Positions 1 to 5,832 of a DNA stretch of 5,843 bases are shown here, piece by piece. The stretch is from Pseudomonadota bacterium (GTDB lineage: Bacteria; Pseudomonadota; Gammaproteobacteria; Acidithiobacillales; Acidithiobacillaceae), in the NCBI GenBank assembly GCA_021840785.1, contig JAKBXD010000125.1, forward strand, positions 1 to 5,843, written 5' to 3'. A program made the translations under genes and the position numbers. The notes beneath the pieces are model-generated. The model saw nothing but the letters and a program-made list of their open reading frames with translations, was not told the origin of the DNA and ran no database searches. The first letter of the stretch is position 1. Each line of letters opens with the position of its first letter.

Positions 1-261
1 GCCCGACAGCAGGGTTTCAAGGTCATCCTCACCGCCGATCATGGCAATTGCGACGAGATGGTGGATCCGATCACCGGCGAGCCCCATACCCAGCACACGG
101 TGTATCCGGTGCCTATGCTGCTGATCGGGGAACCGGACGCGCGCCTGGGTATCGGTCGTGGTACCGCCGACATCGCCCCCACCATCCTGGAACTCATGGG
201 TCTGCCGCAGCCCAAGGCCATGACCGGACACAGCATCCTCCTCAAAAACAGCATCGCCTGA
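1..261 (+). CDS. gpmI: 2,3-bisphosphoglycerate-independent phosphoglycerate mutase, C-terminal part (5' end outside window)
   Basis: Interconverts 3-phosphoglycerate and 2-phosphoglycerate in cytosolic glycolysis/gluconeogenesis, using two divalent metal ions, normally Mn2+. Only the last 86 codons are present, open from base 1 in frame 1 and ending at TGA 259-261. The visible part has the alkaline-phosphatase-superfamily metal motif TADHGN (partial residues 11-16), whose Asp-His pair is a known metal ligand pair of the family. It is followed by GEPHTQHT (26-33), whose last His fits the third ligand, and then a PVPMLLIG strand. The ending TADIAPTILELMGLPQP is characteristic of the family C terminus. 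The catalytic serine and the remaining ligands lie upstream of the window. A 35-base gap separates it from the next small gene, so it is probably co-transcribed with the genes downstream. Family assignment is firm; whether the gene is intact cannot be seen. Confidence 0.93.
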   Translation, partial: ARQQGFKVILTADHGNCDEMVDPITGEPHTQHTVYPVPMLLIGEPDARLGIGRGTADIAPTILELMGLPQPKAMTGHSILLKNSIA

Positions 262-283
262 AGCAGGTTTCCCCCAAGGGAGA

Positions 284-288
284 AGGAG
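284..288 (+). promoter_or_regulatory. Shine-Dalgarno site of the 33-codon gene
   Basis: AGGAG lies 8 bases before the ATG at 297, inside a purine-rich run AGAAGGAG. It is one of the best ribosome binding sites in the window and is the main argument that the following short frame is translated. Confidence 0.6.
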
Positions 289-296
289 TCGTCGCT

Positions 297-398
297 ATGA
301 GTGCCATTGATCGTGTCGCCGAAATCACCCAGCTCATCAAGGATCTGCAAGACAAGTATCCAGCCGGGATCAACGCCTTTCTGATGGCCCGGCGATAG
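297..398 (+). CDS. Small protein of 33 residues, function unknown; possible N-terminal remnant of an AhpD/carboxymuconolactone decarboxylase-like protein
   Basis: The frame starts with ATG 297, 8 bases after AGGAG, and stops at TAG 396-398, leaving 11 bases to the E2 start. The product begins MSAIDRVAEITQLIKDLQDK and continues YPAGINAFLMARR. Residues 3-19 have hydrophobic residues at I4, V7, I10, L13/I14 and L17, as in an amphipathic helix; there is no signal peptide or membrane segment. The pattern of a helix followed by YPxxxNAFL resembles, from memory, the first helix of AhpD/carboxymuconolactone decarboxylase-like proteins, which would continue for about 70 or more residues with a CxxC/His active site. 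None of that is present, and there is no room for it before the E2 gene. It could therefore be a remnant after an internal deletion or a genuine microprotein tied to the dehydrogenase genes. The reading frame is well supported; the family link is tentative. Confidence 0.55.
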   Translation: MSAIDRVAEITQLIKDLQDKYPAGINAFLMARR

Positions 399-409
399 GG
401 GAAAGGTTG

Positions 410-1510
410 ATGAAAGCAGAAATCACCATGCCGGCATTATCCGGCACCATGCAAACCGGACGCATCACCCGCTGGAACAAGGCCGTCGGTGAAGCGATCA
501 AGAAAGGCGAAGCCGTTGCCGAGGTCGAAACGGATAAAGCGATTCTGGATGTGGAGGCCTTTGCCGACGGCGTTTTGGCAGGCCCTTTAGCCGAGCTGAA
601 CACGGACATTCCGGTACGGCAGGTCATCGGTTACATCGTCGATACGTCGGAAGCGACAAAGACCGATGCCGGCGGCGCAGCCAGAACTGCCGCGACAACT
701 GCACCGCACGCCGATGGTCTTCAGGCTTCTCCGTACGCCCGCGCCCTCGCCCGTGATCTGGAACTGGACCTGAGCCAAATCAGACCCGGTCCCGGCGGAA
801 TCATTCATGCGGCTCAGGTGCTGGCCAGCGCTTTAGCGCCCGAAGATGCGGACCTGCGCCACGGCCCGCCCTACACCATCGAGCGACCCAGCATGCTCCG
901 CGCGGCGGTGGCCCGTAATATGTCGGCGACCCTCGACACCCCCACCTTTCTCATCAGCAGCCGCTTTGCCACGGTGTCCCTGCATGCCGCCGCCAAACAG
1001 GCGGGCCTCAGCCTGACCCTCGCCCTGACCCGCGCCTGTGCGCTGACCGTCGCCGAAGATCCCTGGTTCAACCACATCTGGACCCGTCAGGGATTGGCCA
1101 GGCGCAGCCGGGTGGATGTAGGTATCGCCGTGGATACCGGCGACGGGCTGATCACACCGGTGCTGCGCGATGCGGCCGGTCGGCCGCTCAAGGAACTGAT
1201 GGAGGACTGGCGGATCCTGCTCGGCAAAGTCAAAAAGGGGCGGATTTATCCGGAAGATTATCAGGGAGCCAGCTTCTATCTTTCCAATCTCGGGGTTTTC
1301 CCGGAAATAGAACGCTTCAATGCCATCGTGCCGGTGGGCGCCTCCGCCATACTGGCCGTGGCCGCCGCGGGCGGTGATGGGCGTGCGGACTTTACCCTGA
1401 GCTGCGACCACCGGGTGATTTTCGGCGCTGACGCGGCGCGCTTTCTGCAGCGGCTGGGCAAGCGGCTGGAGGACTTGTCCTGGTTAGCCTCTGGCGAGGG
1501 GGGCCGGTGA
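410..1510 (+). CDS. pdhC: Dihydrolipoamide acyltransferase (E2) of a 2-oxo acid dehydrogenase complex, probably pyruvate dehydrogenase
   Basis: Transfers the acyl group from E1 via a lipoyl arm to CoA, forming acetyl-CoA (or another acyl-CoA); cytosolic, forms the complex core. ATG 410 follows AGGGG by 8 bases; a TTG at 407 directly before it is a less likely start. The 366-residue product has one lipoyl domain (about 1-78) with ETDKA and the lipoylated Lys43. A short Ala/Thr linker follows, then a peripheral subunit-binding domain (about 105-140, ASPYARALARDLELDL) and a catalytic CAT-like domain (about 155-360). The active-site segment is CDHRVIFGADAARF: catalytic His334 is present, but the usual Asp of HRxxDG is Phe338. 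Cyanobacterial and plastid E2s have Tyr there (HRVIYG) and share the NLGxF...RFxAIxP region, so this looks like a relative of that lineage rather than a dead enzyme. E1 and E3 are not in the window. Its stop overlaps the start of ackA. The acyl specificity is inferred from the acetate genes downstream. Confidence 0.88.
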   Translation: MKAEITMPALSGTMQTGRITRWNKAVGEAIKKGEAVAEVETDKAILDVEAFADGVLAGPLAELNTDIPVRQVIGYIVDTSEATKTDAGGAARTAATTAPHADGLQASPYARALARDLELDLSQIRPGPGGIIHAAQVLASALAPEDADLRHGPPYTIERPSMLRAAVARNMSATLDTPTFLISSRFATVSLHAAAKQAGLSLTLALTRACALTVAEDPWFNHIWTRQGLARRSRVDVGIAVDTGDGLITPVLRDAAGRPLKELMEDWRILLGKVKKGRIYPEDYQGASFYLSNLGVFPEIERFNAIVPVGASAILAVAAAGGDGRADFTLSCDHRVIFGADAARFLQRLGKRLEDLSWLASGEGGR

Positions 1511-2697
1511 GCATAGCGACAACGCGACATGTCCTCTGTCTCAACAGCGGTTCGTCCTCCATCAAGTTCGCGGTTTTTGCGCTGGGGGCTGCGGGTGAAA
1601 AGAAACGCGCGGAAGGCGCCGCCGAGCGTATTGGGCAGAGCGTCGGGCGTTTATGGTTGCGATGGGGAGAAGAGCAGGCCATTGACCGGCAGTTGGCCCT
1701 GCCGCAGCAGCAGGATGCGCTAAAGGCCGTATTCGCGGCACTGGCGGAGGCACGATGCGCGACGCCGGACGGCGTCGGCCACCGCATTGTCTCCGGCGGA
1801 CCGCGTCATCAGACGCATTGCCTGGTGGATAACCAAGTGCTCAGCGATCTGCGCGCTTCCCTGCGTTTCGCCCCTTTACATCTTCCCGCAGAAATCGCCG
1901 CCATAGAGGCCGTACAAGCGGTGTGGCCCCATATTCCGCAGGTCGCCTGCTTCGATACGGCCTTTCACCAAAGTATCCCGGAAATCGCCAGCCGCCTACC
2001 CCTGCCGCGCAATCTCTGGCATGAAGGTGTCCGTAAATACGGCTTTCATGGCCTCTCTTACGAGTACATCGTCGGTCGGCTCCCCAATCACGCCACCGGC
2101 AAGACCATCATCGCCCACCTCGGTAATGGCGCGAGCATGGCGGCGGTGCATAACGGGCAGTGCCGCGATACCACGATGGGCCTCACCCCTACCGGCGGCC
2201 TGGTGATGGGCACGCGCAGCGGCGATCTCGACCCCGGCGTCCTGCTCTATCTCATGGAAGAAAAGGGCTACAACGCCGGGCAACTGGAGCGGCTCCTCAA
2301 CCATTTATCCGGCTTGCTGGGCATTTCTGCCAGTAGCGGCGACATGCAGACCCTGCTGAAGCTGCGCGGTGGCGATCCCCATGCGGCGCAGGCCATCGAT
2401 ATATTCGCTTATAGTGCGCGCAAGGCCATCGGCAGCCTGATGGCGGTGCTGGGCGGACTGGACCGCCTCGTCTTTACGGGAGGCATTGGCGAACACGCCG
2501 CCGCGATCCGCTGGGCCATTTGTCGACCCCTGCTGGGACTGGGGCTGGAGATAGATCCGGTCGCCAATGAAGACCCCGAACTACGCATTTCAATGCCGCA
2601 CAGCCCGGTAGAAATCCTCGTCATTCCCACCAATGAAGATCTGATGATTGCCCGGCACTGTCACCGGCTCCTACCGACACGGGAGCACCGTCGTTGA
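1507..2697 (+). CDS. ackA: Acetate kinase (acetate/propionate kinase family)
   Basis: Reversibly transfers phosphate between acetyl phosphate and ADP, giving acetate and ATP; cytosolic. The GTG start at 1507 overlaps the E2 stop (GTGA) and lies just after AGGGGGG at 1497-1503. No ATG occurs in this frame near the start. The 396-residue length matches the family. Visible signatures are LNSGSSSIKF near the N terminus, GHRIVSGG with the catalytic Arg93, FDTAFHQ with Asp150, and YGFHG with His181. Further on are HLGNGAS, GTRSGD with Arg237, FTGGIGEHA, and PTNEDLMIAR with Glu377. All catalytic positions known from the Methanosarcina enzyme therefore have counterparts. The common His in the HRVVHGG motif is Ser96 here. 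It pairs functionally with the phosphotransacylase two genes downstream. The family is certain; acetate rather than propionate or butyrate as substrate is likely but not proven by sequence. Confidence 0.95.
   Translation: MSIATTRHVLCLNSGSSSIKFAVFALGAAGEKKRAEGAAERIGQSVGRLWLRWGEEQAIDRQLALPQQQDALKAVFAALAEARCATPDGVGHRIVSGGPRHQTHCLVDNQVLSDLRASLRFAPLHLPAEIAAIEAVQAVWPHIPQVACFDTAFHQSIPEIASRLPLPRNLWHEGVRKYGFHGLSYEYIVGRLPNHATGKTIIAHLGNGASMAAVHNGQCRDTTMGLTPTGGLVMGTRSGDLDPGVLLYLMEEKGYNAGQLERLLNHLSGLLGISASSGDMQTLLKLRGGDPHAAQAIDIFAYSARKAIGSLMAVLGGLDRLVFTGGIGEHAAAIRWAICRPLLGLGLEIDPVANEDPELRISMPHSPVEILVIPTNEDLMIARHCHRLLPTREHRR
2682..2685 (+). promoter_or_regulatory. Shine-Dalgarno site supporting the TTG start of the transporter
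   Basis: GGAG, within GGGAG at 2681-2685, lies 8 bases before TTG 2694, whose first four bases (TTGA) overlap the ackA stop. No comparable site precedes the in-frame ATGs at 2763 and 2790, so this site favours the TTG start. Confidence 0.5.
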
Positions 2698-4187
2698 AAT
2701 ACGGTAAAACCCATCACCGTGCGCGGCAGCCCGCGCACCCGGTACACCCCGATCATGCCAGCATGACCCAGATTCTCGACGAAAGCCCCATGCTGCCGAT
2801 TCATTATCGCATCTGGGCGTTATCCACCGGCGGCACCCTGCTCAGCGGCGTCTCGATGTTTCTGCTGGGTGTCACACTGCCCCTGGTGATACCCATTTTT
2901 GCCCTGCCCGCCACCAGCGTCGGCCTTGCCGCCGCCATGCTCATGGGCGGCACCGTCATCGGCGCGCTGGTCGGCGGGCATCTGGCTGACCACCTCGGGC
3001 GCAAACCCGTCATGGTCATGGACATGATCCTGCTCATGATCGCCGCCCTGCTGGCCGCACTCGCGCCCAATGCTGCGGTGCTCATCGGTGCCGAACTACT
3101 GGTCGGCGTGGGTATTGGCATGGATTTTCCGGTAGGCAGCAGTTATCTGGCGGAATTCATGCCCCAGAGGCGGCGCGGACGCATGATGGCGGCCGCGATC
3201 GCCGTGCAATCCATCGGCATGCTGACGGGTGCGGGTTTTGCGCTGGTCCTCTTGCAAAGCGCCCACCCCGGGGACGACACCTGGCGCTGGCTGCTCGCTG
3301 CGGAAGCACTGCTGGTGCTCCCCTACCTGCTCGGCCGCCTCACCCTGCCGGAGAGCGTACGCTGGTGCATGGGACGTGGTCACAATGCCGAAGCCGTCCG
3401 CATTCTCGAACACATCGCGCCCCAACAAAAAGAGATGCTCGCCACCATGGCCTGGCATCTGGGCAAAAAAATCCACCATGTGGCCAAGGTCCGACCAGGT
3501 CGACATATGGGTATAGGGACCCTGTTTTCTCCGGAATATCGACGCCGCACCATTCTGGTGACCCTACCCTGGTTTTTTATGGACGTAGCCACCTACGGCG
3601 TCGGCCTTTTCACCACCATCCTGCTCGGCACCATGCGCGATGGCGGGAACGTCGGTATCATCGGTGTTGTCGGCAGGGACCTTGCCAATGCCCTGGACAG
3701 CGGCAAGGTGGATATCTTCCTCCTCCTCGGTTCCGTGCTCTCCCTCTGGGCGGTACCCTGGCTGGGCCGGATTCATATGCAGATGATCGGTTTTGGGGGC
3801 ATGGCGCTCGGCATGGGATTGCTCTATTTTGCGACGGGCATGACCGGAGGGGCCGCTGCCCATCTGCAGCTCATTCTGATCGGTTTCATGGTGTTCAATC
3901 TGTTCATGACCGCCGGCCCCAACGCCACGACCTTCATCTTGCCAACAGAAATGTACCCCACCCAGGTCCGCGCCTTCAGCGCCGGGTTCGCTGCCGCCAT
4001 AGCCAAAATCGGCGCCACCATCAGCGTTTTTTTGCTGCCGGTGATCCAGTCCGCGCTGGGAGTTAGCATGGTCTTGCTGCTGATGGGCACGGTCAGTCTG
4101 CTGGGTTTAGTCCTCACTTACAGCTTCCGTGTGCAAGGTCATGGCCTGACGTTGGAAGAGCACCACGGACCGGCCTTGCCGCAATAA
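2694..4187 (+). CDS. MFS transporter, phosphate:H+ symporter-like / sugar-porter-like
   Basis: An inner-membrane major facilitator of 497 residues from TTG 2694, with about 12 hydrophobic segments and a cytoplasmic loop near 220-280. MFS loop motif A appears as GHLADHLGRKP (95-105), followed by VGIGMDFPVGSSYLAEF and a PESVRW motif near 219, as in sugar and phosphate porters. The stretch at 408-427, GPNATTFILPTEMYPTQVRA, and the WFFMDVATYG segment resemble the phosphate:H+ symporter branch more than other MFS families. Substrate remains open: phosphate, an organic acid, or a sugar or its phosphate are all possible. Sitting between acetate kinase and phosphotransacylase, it may supply phosphate or move acetate or sugars. 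The start is uncertain. TTG is backed by a 4-base overlap with ackA and a ribosome site, but it adds a polar, His-rich leader (five His in 23 residues). ATG 2763 or 2790 would give a more usual N terminus just before helix 1. Confidence 0.85.
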   Translation: MKYGKTHHRARQPAHPVHPDHASMTQILDESPMLPIHYRIWALSTGGTLLSGVSMFLLGVTLPLVIPIFALPATSVGLAAAMLMGGTVIGALVGGHLADHLGRKPVMVMDMILLMIAALLAALAPNAAVLIGAELLVGVGIGMDFPVGSSYLAEFMPQRRRGRMMAAAIAVQSIGMLTGAGFALVLLQSAHPGDDTWRWLLAAEALLVLPYLLGRLTLPESVRWCMGRGHNAEAVRILEHIAPQQKEMLATMAWHLGKKIHHVAKVRPGRHMGIGTLFSPEYRRRTILVTLPWFFMDVATYGVGLFTTILLGTMRDGGNVGIIGVVGRDLANALDSGKVDIFLLLGSVLSLWAVPWLGRIHMQMIGFGGMALGMGLLYFATGMTGGAAAHLQLILIGFMVFNLFMTAGPNATTFILPTEMYPTQVRAFSAGFAAAIAKIGATISVFLLPVIQSALGVSMVLLLMGTVSLLGLVLTYSFRVQGHGLTLEEHHGPALPQ

Positions 4188-4193
4188 GGAGAT
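4186..4193 (+). promoter_or_regulatory. Strong Shine-Dalgarno site of the phosphotransacylase gene, overlapping the transporter stop
   Basis: AAGGAGAT includes the last two bases of the transporter TAA stop and places AAGGAG 8 bases before ATG 4200. It is the strongest ribosome site in the operon and makes independent re-initiation of the phosphotransacylase likely. Confidence 0.65.
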
Positions 4194-4199
4194 CAAGAT

Positions 4200-5123
4200 A
4201 TGCCCTATGCCCATTTTGATGCGCTGTTGGCCGCGGTCGCCCCCCTGAACGACATCCCCGTGGCCGTGGTCGATGCCGCCGAGGAGCATGTCCTGCGCGG
4301 TGCCTGCGAGGCAAAACTGCAAAGCATCGTAGATCCCATCCTCATCGGCGATGAAAACAAAATTCGTGGTTTGCTGCCCGAGCTGGGGTACGATTCCGGC
4401 GTCTGTCCCGACTTTCGCATCATCCACGTCGACGGCGCCGAAGCCGCCGCGGAAAAGGGTGTCGAGTTGGTGCTTGCCGGAGAGGCCAAGGCGCTGATGA
4501 AGGGACACCTGCATAGCGACGCCTTCCTCCACCCCATTCTCGCCAAACTGCGCACGGATCGGCGCCTTTCCCATGTCTTTGTTGCGGATATCAAGACGTA
4601 CCCGAAACTCCTGCTCATCACCGATGCCGCCATCAATATTGCACCTGACCTGACCACCAAGGCGGCCATCCTGCAAAACGCCATTGATCTGGCGCGGATT
4701 CTGGACGTTACGCAACCCAAGGCCGCCATTCTCTCGGCAGTGGAGGTAGTCAATCCCGCTATTGTCTCGACGGTGGATGCCGCCTGCCTGTCGAAAATGG
4801 CGGAACGCGGGCAGATTACCGGCGCGCTGGTGGACGGACCCCTCGCCTTCGACAACGCCATCTCCAAAGAGTCGGCGGAAATCAAAGGGATACAGAGTGC
4901 CGTAGCCGGAGATGCCGATATTCTACTGGTGCCCGATCTGGTGTCCGGCAATATCCTCGCCAAAGATCTGGAATATCTGGCCGGGGCGACGCTGGCAGGG
5001 ATCGTGATGGGCGCCAGGGTGCCGGTTATCCTCACCTCCCGCGCCGATCCCGCCCGTGCTCGCCTGGTTTCCGCCGGCCTGGCGGCGCTCGTGCACTATC
5101 ATCGGCTCCAGATGCTGCCATGA
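4200..5123 (+). CDS. Phosphate acetyl/butyryltransferase family protein (short phosphotransacylase)
   Basis: Expected to convert acyl-CoA plus phosphate to acyl phosphate plus CoA; with AckA this completes acetyl-CoA to acetate plus ATP. The 307-residue length fits the short Pta/Ptb family, not the ~700-residue enterobacterial Pta. Family landmarks are LMKGHLHSDAFLHP (from residue 99), a TDAAINIAPDL segment, and DGPLAFDNAIS (from 212). Later come PDLVSGN (245-251) and a C-terminal LAGIVMGARVPVILTSRAD segment. No signal peptide or membrane helix is seen. The start ATG 4200 has an ideal AAGGAG, and the stop overlaps the next ATG (ATGA). Short family members include both acetyl and butyryl enzymes, and enoyl-CoA hydratase fusions carry the same domain. 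The acetyl assignment rests on the E2 and ackA neighbours, so no gene symbol (pta or ptb) is given. Confidence 0.88.
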   Translation: MPYAHFDALLAAVAPLNDIPVAVVDAAEEHVLRGACEAKLQSIVDPILIGDENKIRGLLPELGYDSGVCPDFRIIHVDGAEAAAEKGVELVLAGEAKALMKGHLHSDAFLHPILAKLRTDRRLSHVFVADIKTYPKLLLITDAAINIAPDLTTKAAILQNAIDLARILDVTQPKAAILSAVEVVNPAIVSTVDAACLSKMAERGQITGALVDGPLAFDNAISKESAEIKGIQSAVAGDADILLVPDLVSGNILAKDLEYLAGATLAGIVMGARVPVILTSRADPARARLVSAGLAALVHYHRLQMLP

Positions 5124-5803
5124 CCGAAAGCAACGCCCGCCGCCCGCCCATCGCCACCCTGACGCTCAACCCCGCCGTAGACATCGCCTACGAGGTGGCG
5201 CACCTGATTGAGGATCAGAAAAGTCACGCCACATCCACCCGCTACGATCCCGGCGGTAACGGCATCAATGTCGCCCGCGCCCTCAAAGAGCTAGTGGTCT
5301 ACGCCCACAGTTGCTGTGTCGTGGCCGGCAACATCGGCGAACTGCTGCAAAAACTGCTGCAGCATCAACTGGATGATTCCCACTGCGTGCAGGTGGAGGG
5401 AGAAACCCGCGTTAATGCCACCATTTTGCAGGGTGACCCAGCCGCACAGTTTGAAATCACTGGCATCGGGCCGCGGGTTTCAGAACTCATTCTCGCCGAA
5501 GTCCGGGAAACCTTTCTGGGCCTGTGCAAAGACGGCTTTGCGGTACTCACCGGCTCCGCTCCCCCCGGCGTGGATGACCATTTCTACGGAGATATGGTCG
5601 ATCGCGTCCGCGCCGGCGGCGGCCAATCCATTGTCGATGCCCATGGCGCCCTCCTGCAACACGCCATTCCCCATCACCCCTTCCTGATCAAAGCGAACCG
5701 CTATGAACTGTCCCTGCTGGTCATTAGTTTCAGATATAATTTTCTTTTAATTTTTCATGATTTATTTAGTTTCAATTGCCGTTTAATGATGTTTGTTTCC
5801 TGA
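5120..5803 (+). pseudogene. PfkB-family (ribokinase-like) sugar-phosphate kinase, truncated at the C terminus
   Basis: The intact family phosphorylates sugars or sugar phosphates; relatives with TLTLNPAVD at the N terminus are 1-phosphofructokinase, 6-phosphofructokinase II and tagatose-6-phosphate kinase. ATG 5120 overlaps the previous stop (ATGA) and has no clear ribosome site, so translation is probably coupled. Residues 11-21 (IATLTLNPAVD), 44-55 (PGGNGINVARAL, PfkB signature 1), a LTGSAPPGV segment, and LIKANRYEL match the family. The match ends at about residue 201 (codon ending 5722). The next 26 codons run into AT-rich DNA and give an unrelated tail rich in Phe and Leu, with TGA at 5801-5803. 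Full-length proteins are about 310 residues, and the missing third holds the second signature DTxGAGD with the catalytic Asp. The product should therefore be inactive unless the gene is restored elsewhere. It could be a gene cut by an insertion or by a rearrangement. Confidence 0.8.
5724..5774 (+). repeat. Pair of 9-base direct repeats (TTAGTTTCA), 42 bases apart
   Basis: TTAGTTTCA occurs at 5724-5732 and again at 5766-5774, the first copy starting two bases after the last kinase-like codon. Such pairs can be protein-binding repeats near the end of a mobile element, but in AT-rich DNA the match could also be chance. Confidence 0.4.
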
Positions 5804-5804
5804 C

Positions 5805-5832
5805 GCGAGGTTTCGCCGGACCGCCTAAGGTC
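5805..5832. other. Two tandem short hairpins
   Basis: GCGA (5805-5808) pairs with TCGC (5813-5816) around a 4-base loop, and GACC (5819-5822) pairs with GGTC (5829-5832) around GCCTAA. The stems are only 4 pairs each and no T-run follows immediately, so this is not a convincing terminator. Position near a putative element end would suit a subterminal structure. Confidence 0.3.

Noticed and set aside
270..281. Small hairpin TCCC-CCAA-GGGA between gpmI and the small gene as a terminator
   Set aside because: The stem is only 4 pairs with no T-run after it, and the next genes follow at once, so it is unlikely to end transcription.
48..398. Extended form of the small gene reading 116 codons from 48
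   Set aside because: The upstream part overlaps gpmI out of frame and is Arg/His/Gly-rich. The ribosome site at 284-288 points to ATG 297 as the real start.
833..1411. Antisense open frame of 192 codons within the E2 gene
   Set aside because: The product shows no recognisable family and the + strand frame carries all E2 catalytic-domain motifs, so this is a shadow of high G+C content.
3365..4066. + strand open frame of 233 codons inside the transporter gene
   Set aside because: It lies fully within the MFS gene in another frame, and its His/Arg/Pro-rich product resembles no protein.
4205..5035. Long antisense open frame (276 codons) on the - strand across the phosphotransacylase gene
   Set aside because: It mirrors the codon structure of a G+C-rich gene with clear family motifs on the + strand. 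Its product is Ser/Arg/Ala-rich with no recognisable domain.
5735..5740. TATAAT as a -10 promoter box in the AT-rich segment
   Set aside because: No -35-like sequence lies 16-18 bases upstream, and such hexamers are expected by chance in AT-rich DNA.
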